Part shown: piece after piece, positions 1 to 8,524 of the stretch | How the letters are laid out: every line of letters begins with the position of its first letter | How positions within the stretch are numbered: position 1 is the stretch's first letter | DNA from: JBOGNO01 sp050747245 | GTDB taxonomy: Bacteria; Acidobacteriota; Terriglobia; Acidiferrales; UBA7541 | Reading direction: 5' to 3' | Length of the DNA: 64,000 bases | Assembly (NCBI GenBank): GCA_050747245.1 | Contig: JBOGNO010000003.1 | Location: forward strand, 277,738-341,737 | Program-made: the position numbers and the translations under genes | The notes under the pieces: generated by a model | What the model was told of the DNA's origin: nothing | Database searches by the model: none | Seen by the model: the letters and a program-made list of their open reading frames with translations, nothing else

Positions 1-159
1 CTCGAAGAAATTTTCGCCGAGCGCTTTCAATATCGCGAGCGCGATCACTCGCTCGTCGCTGCGCGCGGAAAAAAAATCTTTCGCCTCGGCGATCGCCTGC
101 GCGTTCAGGCCGAGCGCATTGACCCACTTCGCCACCGCGTCGAATTCGCCGTGGTCTGA
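1..159 (+). CDS. RNase R/RNase II-family exoribonuclease, C-terminal fragment (partial)
   Basis: The frame is open from base 1 to a TGA at 157-159, so only the last 52 codons are present. The end reads RGKKIFRLGDRLRV followed by a D..RHRVEF tail. This is the pattern of the last strands of the S1 RNA-binding domain in RNase R (VacB) and its relatives. That family degrades RNA processively from the 3' end in the cytoplasm. The catalytic RNB domain lies outside the window, so RNase R, RNase II or another S1-ending protein cannot be separated. The family call is inference from a short motif. Confidence 0.55.
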   Translation, partial: LEEIFAERFQYRERDHSLVAARGKKIFRLGDRLRVQAERIDPLRHRVEFAVV

Positions 160-218
160 CCGCTTTTCTTTTTCGCGTTCTCCTTGCTATTGTGTTCGGT
201 TGTTCCGGAGGTGCTTTC

Positions 219-569
219 GTGGCCGCACGCAAATGCCCCATGTGCTTCGCCGTTGTGCCCGCTGGCAAAGTCCTCGCGTTTTCGAATGACCTCGAATGTC
301 CGGGCTGCGCGCGCCCTCTCAAAATCGCCCGTGCGAGCCGCCATATCGCCATTTTTGTGGGTCTCGTCGCGGGAGTCTTCGTGTGGCGCTTCACTCGCGC
401 GGATTCCGGCGCGCTTGGCTGGGTGCTTCCCATTGTGTATGCCTATCTCGCGATGAGCGTCGTCGCGACGCTCATTTTGATTGTCACCGCCGATTTACGC
501 CTGAAATCTCTCGATGCCGGCTATGCCCCGGCTCCCTCTTCCGCGCCTCCCACCGCCGCGCATCATTGA
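219..569 (+). CDS. small zinc-ribbon membrane protein, unknown function
   Basis: GTG at 219 is chosen over an earlier GTG at 192 because GGAGG at 207-211 sits seven bases before it. The 116-residue product opens with a CPMC pair and a later CPGC pair (about residues 6-30), a four-cysteine zinc-ribbon layout. Two hydrophobic segments follow at about 43-62 and 68-93, then a proline/alanine/serine tail ending in HH. It is probably an inner-membrane protein with a cytoplasmic metal-binding head. It lies 60 bp after the exoribonuclease gene and in the same direction, so co-transcription is possible. I do not recognise a named family. Confidence 0.6.
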   Translation: MAARKCPMCFAVVPAGKVLAFSNDLECPGCARPLKIARASRHIAIFVGLVAGVFVWRFTRADSGALGWVLPIVYAYLAMSVVATLILIVTADLRLKSLDAGYAPAPSSAPPTAAHH

Positions 570-651
570 TTCGCCTTGCATTCATAAATTCCTCCGCCTG
601 AGCCATTCGTACTATTGACCGTTTCTCGCCTGTCGGAGAGACTGTCTCGGT

Positions 652-915
652 ATGCAGCGCTATAGCTCACTCGTTGGTAAACAGGTGCGCGCGCTGTATC
701 GCGCCGGAGACATGCAATTCTCCGCCTCCGGCGTGCTCGCCGAGGATTCCGGCAAGGCGATTTATCTCCTCGAGCGCTTCGTCCAAAAAGGCCGCGAAAA
801 AACGCATCGCCTTGAAATTCCCTATCAGTGCCTCGTCAGGCTTGGCCCCTGGTGCGATTCCTCGGAGTCCCCCGTGCCCGCATCGGCCGAATCCGCCGCC
901 ACCTCCGAGTTTTAG
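652..915 (+). CDS. hypothetical protein
   Basis: An 87-residue reading frame in the same direction as both neighbours. The first ~65 residues (starting MQRYSSLVGKQVRALYRAGD) have a charged, beta-rich look typical of a small soluble domain. The last ~20 residues are low-complexity Ser/Pro/Ala. A GGAG lies 13 bases before the ATG, too far to be a strong ribosome site, and a small inverted repeat GAGA-GACTG-TCTC lies in that gap. No family recognised. Gene status is supported by composition and by lack of a better competing frame. Confidence 0.5.
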   Translation: MQRYSSLVGKQVRALYRAGDMQFSASGVLAEDSGKAIYLLERFVQKGREKTHRLEIPYQCLVRLGPWCDSSESPVPASAESAATSEF

Positions 916-1019
916 CCGCCTTCTGATTTCTAACCTCTAACTTCCACCCTCCAACCTCCAGACTTCGGTTATCCTCTTCGCTCGAAACATTTCCATTCCC
1001 CGCGCGCGAGGAGGCCCGG

Positions 1020-1889
1020 ATGAAGCCTGCCGTCGGACTGATTGGCTTAGGACTCATGGGGCGGCCGATGGCCGCGAATCTTCTGAAGGCAGGCTTTCCG
1101 CTCACCGTCTGGAATCGCACTGCGGGCCGCGATGAAGATCTGGTCCGCGCGGGCGCGCGCCGCGCCAGTTCCGCTCGCGAGGCGGCCGCGCAATCGGACG
1201 TTCTGCTCACCATCGTCAGCGATCCGCCCGCCGTCGAAGAAATTCTCTGGGGCGCGAGCGGTGCGCTCGAAGGCCTGCGCAAAGGCAGCGTCCTGATCGA
1301 TTCGAGCACCGTTTCGCCTTCGCTCGCCCGCCGCGAAGCCGCGGCCTGCGCCGAACGCGGCGTGGATGCGCTCGACGCGCCCGTCACCGGCGGCACTTGG
1401 GGCGCCGAAAAAGGCGAACTCGTCTTCATGGTCGGCGGAAAAAAAGAAGTCCTCGAAAAAGTCGAGCCCGTCCTCGCCGCCATGGGCAAGCGTTTCTTCC
1501 ACCTCGGACCCAGCGGCGCGGGGCAAACCGTCAAGCTCGCGATGAATCTGCTGCTGGCGCTTGAGGTGGATGCTTTTTCGGAAGCGCTGGCCCTCGTCAC
1601 GCGCGCCGGAGTCCCTGGCGAGCGCCTCGTCGAAGTCATGCAATCGAGCATGGCCCGCGCCGCTGTCCTCGACGTCAAAGCCCCGCAAATCCTTGCCGGA
1701 AATTTTCCTCCCAGCTTTCCGCTGCGCCTCATGCACAAGGATATGAAGCTCGCTCTAGATCTCGCGAAGGAGTTGGGCCTCGCGCTTCCCGCCGCCGCGG
1801 CCAGTTTCGAAACCTACTCCGCCGTAAAAGCCGCCGCCCGTGAAGATGTGGATTACGCCGCCGTCGCCCGCTTCTGGCAAAAACCCTGA
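1020..1889 (+). CDS. 3-hydroxyisobutyrate dehydrogenase-family NAD(P)-dependent oxidoreductase
   Basis: 289 residues, the usual length for the beta-hydroxyacid dehydrogenase family (3-hydroxyisobutyrate, tartronate semialdehyde, glyoxylate/succinic semialdehyde reductases). The N-terminus carries the nucleotide-binding GLIGLGLMGRPMAANL (residues 6-21). The substrate loop DAPVTGGTWGAE (119-130) matches the family DAPVSGG motif. The catalytic lysine is K172 in GQTVKLAMN. GAGGAGG about five bases before ATG 1020 fixes the start. These soluble enzymes interconvert a 3-hydroxyacid and its aldehyde or keto form using NAD(P)H. Which substrate is used cannot be told from sequence alone. Confidence 0.9.
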   Translation: MKPAVGLIGLGLMGRPMAANLLKAGFPLTVWNRTAGRDEDLVRAGARRASSAREAAAQSDVLLTIVSDPPAVEEILWGASGALEGLRKGSVLIDSSTVSPSLARREAAACAERGVDALDAPVTGGTWGAEKGELVFMVGGKKEVLEKVEPVLAAMGKRFFHLGPSGAGQTVKLAMNLLLALEVDAFSEALALVTRAGVPGERLVEVMQSSMARAAVLDVKAPQILAGNFPPSFPLRLMHKDMKLALDLAKELGLALPAAAASFETYSAVKAAAREDVDYAAVARFWQKP

Positions 1890-2072
1890 CGGCGCGCCTG
1901 CCACGCAACTCGCGGCGGCGGTGCTTCGCGCTTGACAACCTGAGGGCGCCGGGAGTAGAAAAGCGCTCAGTTCACGGACCAGTTTGAAATCGGAATGTCC
2001 GGGTGATAGGAAAGGCACCTAGCATCCGGCCCAAAACCTGGAACAGCGCACCGCTCATCGGGGAGCTCGTTC

Positions 2073-5000
2073 ATGTCCCGGTTCCTGTCCCATCTCGCCG
2101 GCCTCGCCAAGGCGAACTTGGCTCCGAGATTTCGTGCGGCTGCGCGGCGCTCCCGATTCCTGCGTTGGCTATCGCATCCTTCAACAAGCCCCACGCTTGG
2201 CGCGGAAAAGAGGTTTGCGACTCGCGTGCTGGCCGCGTGTCGCAGGGCTTCGACAGCGGCCCCAACCTTGGCCCTGCTCGCTATGCTGTTGGGGCTGTGC
2301 GTCTCATTGAATGGCTGCGGCACTTTCATCGAAATCCCTTCGTTTTGTCCCGGTTCCATCAATATCGGGTCTCTCACACCGAACAATATCCAGAAGGGGT
2401 CCAATAGCTTCACCTTGACAGTGTTTGGCACAAGCCTCAGTCCGGGAGAAGGCCTTGACTTTGGCTCTGCGGCGCATTGTACGAGTCTACCTACCACTTT
2501 CGTCGACGTGAATCACGTCACCGCTCAGATCCCCAGCCAGTGTGTATCAACTCAAGGCATGGTTATGGTAAGCCTTTTCTTTAAATGTCAAGGTAGCTTA
2601 GGTAACTTAAATGGTCTCAGGGTGGACTCCAACCAGCTTCAGTTCACCATTAATGCTCCGGGGCCTGATTTGGCGATAATGAAGACCCACACTGATCCAT
2701 TCACCGTGGGCGTCAACGGCACCTACGCCTTGACTGTCCAGAACGTCGGCTTGGTCAACACCCAGGGTGCCATCACCGTAACCGATGTGCTGCCAGTCAT
2801 TTTCGGCTTCGTCTCCGGCACAGGGACAGGCTGGATCTGCCCGCGACCCCTTGGCCAGACGGTGATTTGCACTAACAACGGCCCGCTGGCGCCGAATGCT
2901 TCAACCACGATCGCGCTGACGGTGAGCCCGTTGACGGCGGGATCGGTCACGAACACGGCCATGGTGTCAGACAACCCGGGCGACACGAACCCCAACGGGA
3001 CCGATAAGTCGTCTTCAAATATGACGACCGTCAACCCGCCCGGGGCAGACTTGAGCATAACCAAGAGCAATATGGGGAACTTCACCGTAGGCGTGACTGG
3101 GACATACACGCTGACGGTAACCAACGTGGGGCCGGGGGCAACCACCACCACAACCGCGTCGCCGATCACTGTGACCGACACGCTGCCAAACGGCCTGGTG
3201 TTCGGCTCGTTTGCAGGCGTGAACTGGAATTGCTCGGCGTCGGGACAGATAGTAACTTGCATCAACACCTTCCCCATCAACCCGGGGGTGAGTAGCCTGC
3301 TCGGCCTGGGCGTGACTGTGGGTACCGCAGCGGTGCCCAGCGTGACCAACACGGCTAGAGTGTCTGACGCGGGCGACATAAACCCCAATGGGACCGACAA
3401 GTCGTCTTCGAACATGACGATTGTCAACCCGGCCGCAGCGCCGGACCTCTCGCTGTCAATGATGCACACTGACCCCTTCACCATAGGCGTCAATGGCGTC
3501 TATACGCTGACTGTCACGAACATCGGCAACGCCGATGCCACTGGCCCGATCATCGTGACCGATACTCTGCCGGCCGGTTTGGCCTTTGTCTCCGGCGCGG
3601 GCATGATTGGCGCGACGAACTGGAGCTGCGCGGCTTCGGGCCAGACGGTGACATGCACGAACTCGGCGTCTTTAGTTGTGGGCACGAACAGCACGATTAC
3701 GCTGACGGTGCTCCCGTCGACAGCGGAAATGGTCACGAACACAGCCACAGTTAACGCCCCACCAGGCGACATTGATAACAGCGACAAAAGCGCGAGTAAT
3801 ATGACGACGATCAACAATCCCCCCCCGACGGTCATCTTGGAGCGCGCCAGCGTGCAGGCGAACGGAGCCCAAGCCAGTCAGGGTGGCGGGAACCCCTCGA
3901 TCGGCTCCGACGGTAAGTTCGTGGCCTTTTTCTCCACATCTCCCGACCTATTGGGGCCGGGATTTCTGATTGGCGCCTTCTTGCGACAAACTTCCTTGGG
4001 TGTTCCCAACACAACGCTCATCCACGAAGTGGGGCCGGGCAGCAACGGCAGCCTCGCTACTTGTTTCCCTAATACCTTGAGCGATCCCGTGACGGGCGGC
4101 GGCGCCCGGTTCGTTATTAGTACAACGGAGGGCCTGGACCCCCAGGACAAAAACGGCGCTGTTGACCTTTACGTGATTGACACCAGCACCTTAGTGCCGA
4201 CCCTCATTACGAGGGCAGTGGATGGAACCGCAGCGGTGGTTGGTGATTGTGGTGCGATCAGCGCCGACGGAAATTTTGTGGCGTTTGGTTCAAGCAATAC
4301 AAACCTGGTGCAGGGGGTTTCGGGGACACAAATTTTCGTGGCCCCCGTCGTCGCCAATACCCGAGCGGAGCTTGTATCCGTGAGCGACGCCGGCGTCCCG
4401 GGAAATGCAACCTCAGACGCCCGATGTTTCAGCCTAAGCAACTGTGCCAGCATCAGCGGGGATGGTCGTTTCGTCGCGTTTAGTTCCGCCGCTACCAACT
4501 TGGTGACCGGCGTCACCAACGGGAAATCCCAAGTGTACCTGCGCGATCGTATTGCAAATCCAAAGACAACTACTCTTGTCACGGCAGACCCCACCGGGGC
4601 TCAGGGGGATGACAACTCCTTCGCTGCTGCCATCAGTCCGAACGGGCGCTTTATTGCCTTGCAATCGTTCGCCAGCAACCTCGTCTCCGCTCCGAGCACA
4701 GGACATACTTTTCAATTTTATGTCCGCGACACTTGCTTCCCGGCTGTTGCCGGGTGCGTTCTAAAGACGATTTTGGTATCTCAAGCGCTGGACGGAACCG
4801 CCGGCGTTCTGACATTTCCGGGCTTTCAGACATTCGGTAGCAGCAGCGTAGCGCTCTCGGTTAGCGATAACGGCCTCGTCGCGTTCGAAACCATTCAGCC
4901 CACTGACCCTCTTGCCATCAGCCCTCCGCTTGCGCCACCTGGTGATAGTATTTTCGTTCGCAATATCTGCTTGGAGGCTCCTCCGCCAGCGGGCTGCGTG

Positions 5001-5474
5001 CCCTATACGGTGATCGTTTACCTTACTTCCACAGGAGGTCTCCCCAACGACGACTCCTTCACCCTCTTCCCGGTGATCAGCGGGAACGGGCACGGCCTGG
5101 CATATCAATCAATCGCTTCAAACCTGGTTCCAAACGATACGAATAATGCGATCGACGCATTTGTGGGTTTCTCCAGCGTCGGGCCGCAACGCCCGCTCCC
5201 GACTATCACTTCCCTTTCCCAGACCAGCGCCACCGCCGGTTCAATGGGTTTTACCCTTACCGTTCACGGGACCTTGTTTGACAAGGGATCCGTCGTCCTC
5301 TGGAACAATGCGGGAACAATTACGCAACTCACGACAACCCTGGTTGACCTCCAAACACTGAATGCCACCGTGCCGCCCCAACTCTTGACCACTGCAGGCA
5401 CGGCCCAGGTAAGCGTTTTCAACCCTCCCCCCGGCGGCGGCTCTTCCCTCCCGCAAACCTTTACCATCCATTGA
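2073..5474 (+). CDS. large exported DUF11/TIG repeat protein, probable surface lipoprotein
   Basis: 1133 residues; GGGAG seven bases before ATG 2073 supports this start. An Arg-rich stretch of about 60 residues precedes a hydrophobic segment (64-78) ending in S-L-N-G-C, so Cys82 may be a lipobox cysteine after an unusually long N-region. Then follow an IPT/TIG-like domain (about 88-190), three DUF11 repeats (about 195-315, 323-450, 457-580) joined by a repeated linker NPNGTDKSSSNMT, a region of PD40-like beta-propeller repeats (about 590-1020, motif ISADGNFVAF), and a final TIG domain (1040-1133). Such proteins are extracytoplasmic and structural or adhesive; no catalytic residues are visible. 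It stands alone, with repeat elements following. Confidence 0.8.
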   Translation: MSRFLSHLAGLAKANLAPRFRAAARRSRFLRWLSHPSTSPTLGAEKRFATRVLAACRRASTAAPTLALLAMLLGLCVSLNGCGTFIEIPSFCPGSINIGSLTPNNIQKGSNSFTLTVFGTSLSPGEGLDFGSAAHCTSLPTTFVDVNHVTAQIPSQCVSTQGMVMVSLFFKCQGSLGNLNGLRVDSNQLQFTINAPGPDLAIMKTHTDPFTVGVNGTYALTVQNVGLVNTQGAITVTDVLPVIFGFVSGTGTGWICPRPLGQTVICTNNGPLAPNASTTIALTVSPLTAGSVTNTAMVSDNPGDTNPNGTDKSSSNMTTVNPPGADLSITKSNMGNFTVGVTGTYTLTVTNVGPGATTTTTASPITVTDTLPNGLVFGSFAGVNWNCSASGQIVTCINTFPINPGVSSLLGLGVTVGTAAVPSVTNTARVSDAGDINPNGTDKSSSNMTIVNPAAAPDLSLSMMHTDPFTIGVNGVYTLTVTNIGNADATGPIIVTDTLPAGLAFVSGAGMIGATNWSCAASGQTVTCTNSASLVVGTNSTITLTVLPSTAEMVTNTATVNAPPGDIDNSDKSASNMTTINNPPPTVILERASVQANGAQASQGGGNPSIGSDGKFVAFFSTSPDLLGPGFLIGAFLRQTSLGVPNTTLIHEVGPGSNGSLATCFPNTLSDPVTGGGARFVISTTEGLDPQDKNGAVDLYVIDTSTLVPTLITRAVDGTAAVVGDCGAISADGNFVAFGSSNTNLVQGVSGTQIFVAPVVANTRAELVSVSDAGVPGNATSDARCFSLSNCASISGDGRFVAFSSAATNLVTGVTNGKSQVYLRDRIANPKTTTLVTADPTGAQGDDNSFAAAISPNGRFIALQSFASNLVSAPSTGHTFQFYVRDTCFPAVAGCVLKTILVSQALDGTAGVLTFPGFQTFGSSSVALSVSDNGLVAFETIQPTDPLAISPPLAPPGDSIFVRNICLEAPPPAGCVPYTVIVYLTSTGGLPNDDSFTLFPVISGNGHGLAYQSIASNLVPNDTNNAIDAFVGFSSVGPQRPLPTITSLSQTSATAGSMGFTLTVHGTLFDKGSVVLWNNAGTITQLTTTLVDLQTLNATVPPQLLTTAGTAQVSVFNPPPGGGSSLPQTFTIH

Positions 5475-5652
5475 TCACGCGGCGGTCGCCCGCTTCTAGC
5501 AAAAGCCGTAGCCCCGGATTGGTCATCAGTTGATGGACGCGGTGTCCCTCCTTCGAGGTCTAGTACCGTAAACGGCAAAGAGCCGCGATCCAGTGGGGGC
5601 CACGCTGGTTCCAGTACGCGATCTGAAAATGTGCGCGGGAAAACATGTGATT

Positions 5653-5733
5653 TGTCCCGATTAGAGTGATCTCCCGTTGTTTGTTTTCAATGGGTTGCAT
5701 GCGTTTCTATTCGTGAGGGTGTCCCGATTAGAA
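5653..5733 (+). repeat. 81-bp paired-14-mer element, copy 1
   Basis: Two direct 14-mers TGTCCCGATTAGAG/A start at 5653 and 5720, exactly 67 bases apart, with a conserved core TTGTTTTCAATG between them. Similarity to copy 4 extends outward: GCGCGGGAAAACATG on the left and ATTCTGGATGCTTGAGGCT on the right, giving a unit of about 5634-5760. This is the most diverged of four copies in the window (CCC instead of CTC in both 14-mers). Confidence 0.85.
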
Positions 5734-5831
5734 TTCTGGATGCTTGAGGCTAGAGACTTGAGACTCGAGGCTGGATAAGACTCGCTCGATGCGGGCCGAC
5801 GGTGAATTTGAGCTGGCCAAAACATGTGTTG

Positions 5832-5912
5832 TGTCTCGATTAGAATTTGTCTCCAGCTTTTGTTTTCAATGAGTTAGGTTGCATCTTGTTTCTGGGTGTG
5901 TCTCGATTAGAA
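5832..5912 (+). repeat. 81-bp paired-14-mer element, copy 2
   Basis: Two perfect TGTCTCGATTAGAA 14-mers at 5832-5845 and 5899-5912, again 67 bases start to start. Between them lie TTGTTTTCAATGAGTTAG and CATCTTGTTTCTGGGTG. It matches copy 4 (50003) with about eight differences over 81 bp. It is the mirror image of copy 3 at 9300, so together they form inverted boundaries around 5.9-9.3 kb. The surrounding 5475-6280 holds no convincing gene. Confidence 0.9.
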
Positions 5913-5986
5913 ATTGCGCGCCTCTGGAAATGGGAATGAAGGGGTTCCTCCCCCGCTCCGCTAAATTGTTTGATTTCAGTGGAGTA

Positions 5987-6015
5987 AGTATAGCACGAAT
6001 TAAGTATCAAGTCAA
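5987..6015 (-). promoter_or_regulatory. sigma70-type promoter facing out of the cassette (leftward)
   Basis: On the minus strand TTGACT (6015-6010), a 17-base spacer and TATACT (5992-5987) form a near-consensus promoter. It points away from vapBC and into repeat copy 2. No minus-strand gene lies within its reach before the end of the DUF11 gene, so a short RNA over the repeat is the likely product. A similar promoter sits in mirror position at 9197. Confidence 0.55.
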
Positions 6016-6221
6016 GTACCGGGACTGGGAATTCTTGGAGTGATCCGTAACTCTCAGGAGAGGAACAAGAACCATGGAGCGGGCCGGGACCACCCGTTCA
6101 ACAGGCGAACGAAGGGGCTTGAAGGAAGCTCGAGGGGAGTTCAAACAGCTACCCCACGTTTGCTCCGCAAACATGGGGACCCAAGACAGTCATCAAATCG
6201 AGCTAGTATTACATTCCAGTC

Positions 6222-6250
6222 TTGACTTACATTTATTGGCATGTCATACT
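6222..6250 (+). promoter_or_regulatory. sigma70-type promoter of vapBC
   Basis: TTGACT (6222-6227), a 17-base spacer, CATACT (6245-6250). Expected transcription start is near 6257, leaving a ~24-base leader with GGGAG at 6269-6273 before ATG 6281. AbrB-type antitoxins usually repress their own promoter, so the operator probably overlaps this site. Confidence 0.65.
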
Positions 6251-6280
6251 TCATGTCTAAAGTACAACGGGAGATGGGAG

Positions 6281-6511
6281 ATGAATGACAGTTCGACGGT
6301 GACGACCAAGGGGCAGATCGTGATCCCCTCGAAGCTGCGGCGGAAATACGCGATTCGCAAAGGCACGCGCGTAGTGTTCATCGAGGAGAGCAACCGACTG
6401 ATTCTGCAGCCGCTGACGCCGGAATTTATCAAAAGCCTGTGCGGGTGGCTGAAGGGGAGCCGGGCTCTGGACATTCTGCTCGAAGAGCGCAAGAAGGACC
6501 GCGCACTGTGA
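6281..6511 (+). CDS. vapB: AbrB/SpoVT-fold antitoxin (VapB type)
   Basis: 76 residues from ATG 6281, chosen because GGGAG lies seven bases upstream and the AbrB fold starts right after it; a longer in-frame extension to 6074 has no such support. The swapped-hairpin DNA-binding motif STVTTKGQIVIPSKLRRKY (residues 5-23) is plain, followed by RKGTRVVFIEE. The C-terminal half (LLEERKKDRAL) would wrap the toxin. Antitoxins of this fold bind and neutralise a PIN RNase and autoregulate the operon. The stop overlaps the next start by four bases (GTGA), a standard coupled arrangement. Confidence 0.92.
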   Translation: MNDSSTVTTKGQIVIPSKLRRKYAIRKGTRVVFIEESNRLILQPLTPEFIKSLCGWLKGSRALDILLEERKKDRAL

Positions 6512-6912
6512 AGCGCATCGTTCTGGACGCGAGCGCTCTAATGACTTTTTTTCTCGGGCGTCCGGGGGCCGAGAAAGTGAAAGAGGTTTTGCTGGCGGCC
6601 GGGGAAGACAAGCGGGAAGTGCTGATGAGCGTGGTGAACTGGGGCGAAGTGTATTACTCGATCTGGCGCGACCGGGGGCAAGAGGATGCGCAGAGGGCGA
6701 TGGCCTATATTGCGCAACTGCCGATCGATGTGATTCCGGCGGACGTGGCACAGACCAAGGTGGCTGCGGAGTTCAAGGCGCGATACAAGCTGCCGTACGC
6801 CGACTGCTTCGCTGCGGCGCTGGCGCGTTTGCGAAAAGCGGCGATTATCACGTCGGACGCGGATTTCGCGGTGATTGAAAAAGAAATTCCATTGATTGCC
6901 GTTTTTAGATAG
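6508..6912 (+). CDS. vapC: PIN-domain ribonuclease toxin (VapC type)
   Basis: 134 residues from GTG 6508, inside the antitoxin stop. The PIN-domain acidic set is intact: D7 in IVLDASAL, E47 in VVNWGEVYY, D99 in LPYADCFAAALA, and D117/D119 in ITSDADF. These bind Mg2+ or Mn2+ for endonucleolytic RNA cleavage; known VapCs cut initiator tRNA or rRNA, but the target here is unknown. Length is normal. A strong hairpin follows the stop directly. No truncation or lost catalytic residue, so the module looks functional. Confidence 0.92.
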   Translation: MKRIVLDASALMTFFLGRPGAEKVKEVLLAAGEDKREVLMSVVNWGEVYYSIWRDRGQEDAQRAMAYIAQLPIDVIPADVAQTKVAAEFKARYKLPYADCFAAALARLRKAAIITSDADFAVIEKEIPLIAVFR

Positions 6913-6939
6913 CAAGGCCCGACGATATGTCGGGCCTTG
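6913..6939 (+). terminator. hairpin terminator after vapC
   Basis: An 11-bp perfect stem CAAGGCCCGAC / GTCGGGCCTTG with a 5-base loop starts one base after the vapC stop. The following TGTCTTG is only weakly U-rich. Because a minus-strand small gene ends at 6959, the hairpin may serve both directions. Confidence 0.65.
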
Positions 6940-6958
6940 TGTCTTGCACGATATCCCG

Positions 6959-7105
6959 TTAGAGGAGGCTCGCGAAGAAGTCGTCAATCGCGTGGTCCAC
7001 CAGATGTTCAGCCACCGAACGGCAACCCCTGACACAACGCGGGTTGCTCAGCAGCCATAAGCCCAGTAGGAGCCCTCCAACGATAACAAATTCATTCTTT
7101 TTCAT
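6959..7105 (-). CDS. 48-residue membrane peptide, hypothetical
   Basis: A short minus-strand frame: ATG at 7105, TAA at 6961-6959. It begins MKKNEF, has one hydrophobic segment (residues 7-20, VIVGGLLLGLWLLS), then NPRCVRGCRSVAEH and an acidic-hydrophobic end DDFFASLL. The Lys-rich start, single transmembrane helix and two nearby cysteines look like real protein. I have an impression, not checked, that acidobacteria carry similar short proteins with an RC.RGCR..AEH core. No good ribosome site is seen before the ATG, which lowers confidence. It lies downstream of the M48 gene on the same strand. Confidence 0.5.
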   Translation of the reverse strand: MKKNEFVIVGGLLLGLWLLSNPRCVRGCRSVAEHLVDHAIDDFFASLL

Positions 7106-7308
7106 TGGAAGTGAATGGAGATCGGCGCCCCATAAACCTCACCGATCCGGGCCCGCGGTGTCACCCCCCTTTTGGCAAGTGTGCCGGCCCTGCGAATTGA
7201 TTATACAACATCCAAACCCCTCGCCATGGATCCCAAATCATAGGGAGATGTGACGCACCACCGCAGCAGCGCTCAATTCTGACAAAATCATCCGACTGTG
7301 TTGAGTCC

Positions 7309-8370
7309 CTAGTGGTTTTGCAGCAGCGCGATTAAAAGGTTCCTCAAATTCTGAATTCTTTCGGCGTCAATTGGGTGGTCGGAAAGGAACTGTGCAAAAA
7401 GTCCCGGGTTGCCCGAAAACATTTGCATCCGACCAAAGTACGCGGCGGCCTCATAAGGATTTAAACCAGCTCCCACTAGGTACTGGAATCCAATAGAGTC
7501 CGCGCGACGCTCGCATGCCCTCTGTGCTCCCTCCTCAGTGAAAGCGATGATCTGTTCGCGCTGGATTGCCGCGGCGCACCCCGACGGCTGATCCACCAGG
7601 TGCCCAATCTCGTGAGCAACAGCGAAAGCTAGTTCTCCCGGATCGTCCCGGGTGAATTCAATTATGCCCGTCGTAACCACGATCATATTTTGGCTTGGAA
7701 TTGCCGAAGCATTGATGACGTCTGACTTTTGGATGTTCCATTGGAACCTGGGAAGTTGATATTGCCTTTGTCCATGGGTTAGACAATCCAGAACTAATGC
7801 TACGCGCAGATACTCGTCGAGGGTCACGCCCGAATCCATGATTTGGCGCGCCCCTTGGCTCTGCAGCAGATGAGCTACTTGCTCCGGATCCGACTCTACA
7901 ATCGTCGCAGCCGCACCGATGTTCTGGCATGGATGGATTGTGAGTTGAAAAATTACAGCGTGCAGCCTATCCAACTCTTGAAGCGAACTGACCTCCGATG
8001 TTGTGGGCGCGCCGTGAGGCCCCGGCCCTACGTGACGCGACGAAGGAGTGTCCTGGAGCATGGTCTCCACGACATAGCCTGTTAGTTTTCCATCTTTGGT
8101 CCGAACCGGAACCCGCCAGCGAACAGCTGCACCCAAGATGACAAACTCCGTCTCGCAGGGTACGCTCGTGACCTGCGCCGAAGTTTCAAGACTCGAAGAC
8201 ACGAGCACCTTCCAATCCATGGCATCGGAGCAAAATCCGTAGGCAGTTTTAGTTCCCGTTACGTGTTCTGGTGCATTTTGACTCCGACACGGCAGAACGA
8301 GGAAAACAAGCCCAACTGCAGCCATCACAAGCCTCATCCTAAAGTGTGAAGTCCTCGCTCCTATTCGCAT
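7309..8370 (-). CDS. M48-family metallopeptidase, exported
   Basis: 353 residues from ATG 8370 (GAGG six bases upstream); a GTG at 8394 with GGAAGG before it is an alternative start. A signal sequence MRLVMAAVGLVFLVLPCRSQ follows a short basic N-region. The zinc site is AVAHEIGHLVD (HEIGH) with the downstream glutamate in CERRADSIGFQYL, then the family signature HPIDAERIQNL near the end. This is the gluzincin layout of BepA/Oma1/HtpX-like M48 peptidases, here probably periplasmic. It is transcribed divergently from the next membrane-protein gene. Substrate unknown; BepA-like quality control is only a guess. Confidence 0.82.
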   Translation of the reverse strand: MRIGARTSHFRMRLVMAAVGLVFLVLPCRSQNAPEHVTGTKTAYGFCSDAMDWKVLVSSSLETSAQVTSVPCETEFVILGAAVRWRVPVRTKDGKLTGYVVETMLQDTPSSRHVGPGPHGAPTTSEVSSLQELDRLHAVIFQLTIHPCQNIGAAATIVESDPEQVAHLLQSQGARQIMDSGVTLDEYLRVALVLDCLTHGQRQYQLPRFQWNIQKSDVINASAIPSQNMIVVTTGIIEFTRDDPGELAFAVAHEIGHLVDQPSGCAAAIQREQIIAFTEEGAQRACERRADSIGFQYLVGAGLNPYEAAAYFGRMQMFSGNPGLFAQFLSDHPIDAERIQNLRNLLIALLQNH

Positions 8371-8524
8371 CGCCCGCCTCAATGGAAGGAGCACTACAAA
8401 GTCCTTCCAGTAAGATTTATGATACTCCTAGGAAATGGCTTACATTCGCCATCTGGAATTATAAGTGTGAACTATGAATCTAATGAGGTCTGCAGTGTCC
8501 TCTACCGTGTCGGGCGAGGTGAAT

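Noticed and set aside
836..1738. Minus-strand frame of 300 codons
   Set aside because: Shadow of the dehydrogenase gene, Arg/Ser/Ala-rich without motifs.
5634..5762. Integron attC site
   Set aside because: The end motifs are direct, not inverted, and lack the RYYYAAC/GTTRRRY cores; no integrase.
5653..5912. CRISPR-like array of 14-mers
   Set aside because: Repeats are too short, only two per unit, and the sequence between them is conserved among copies instead of variable; no cas genes.
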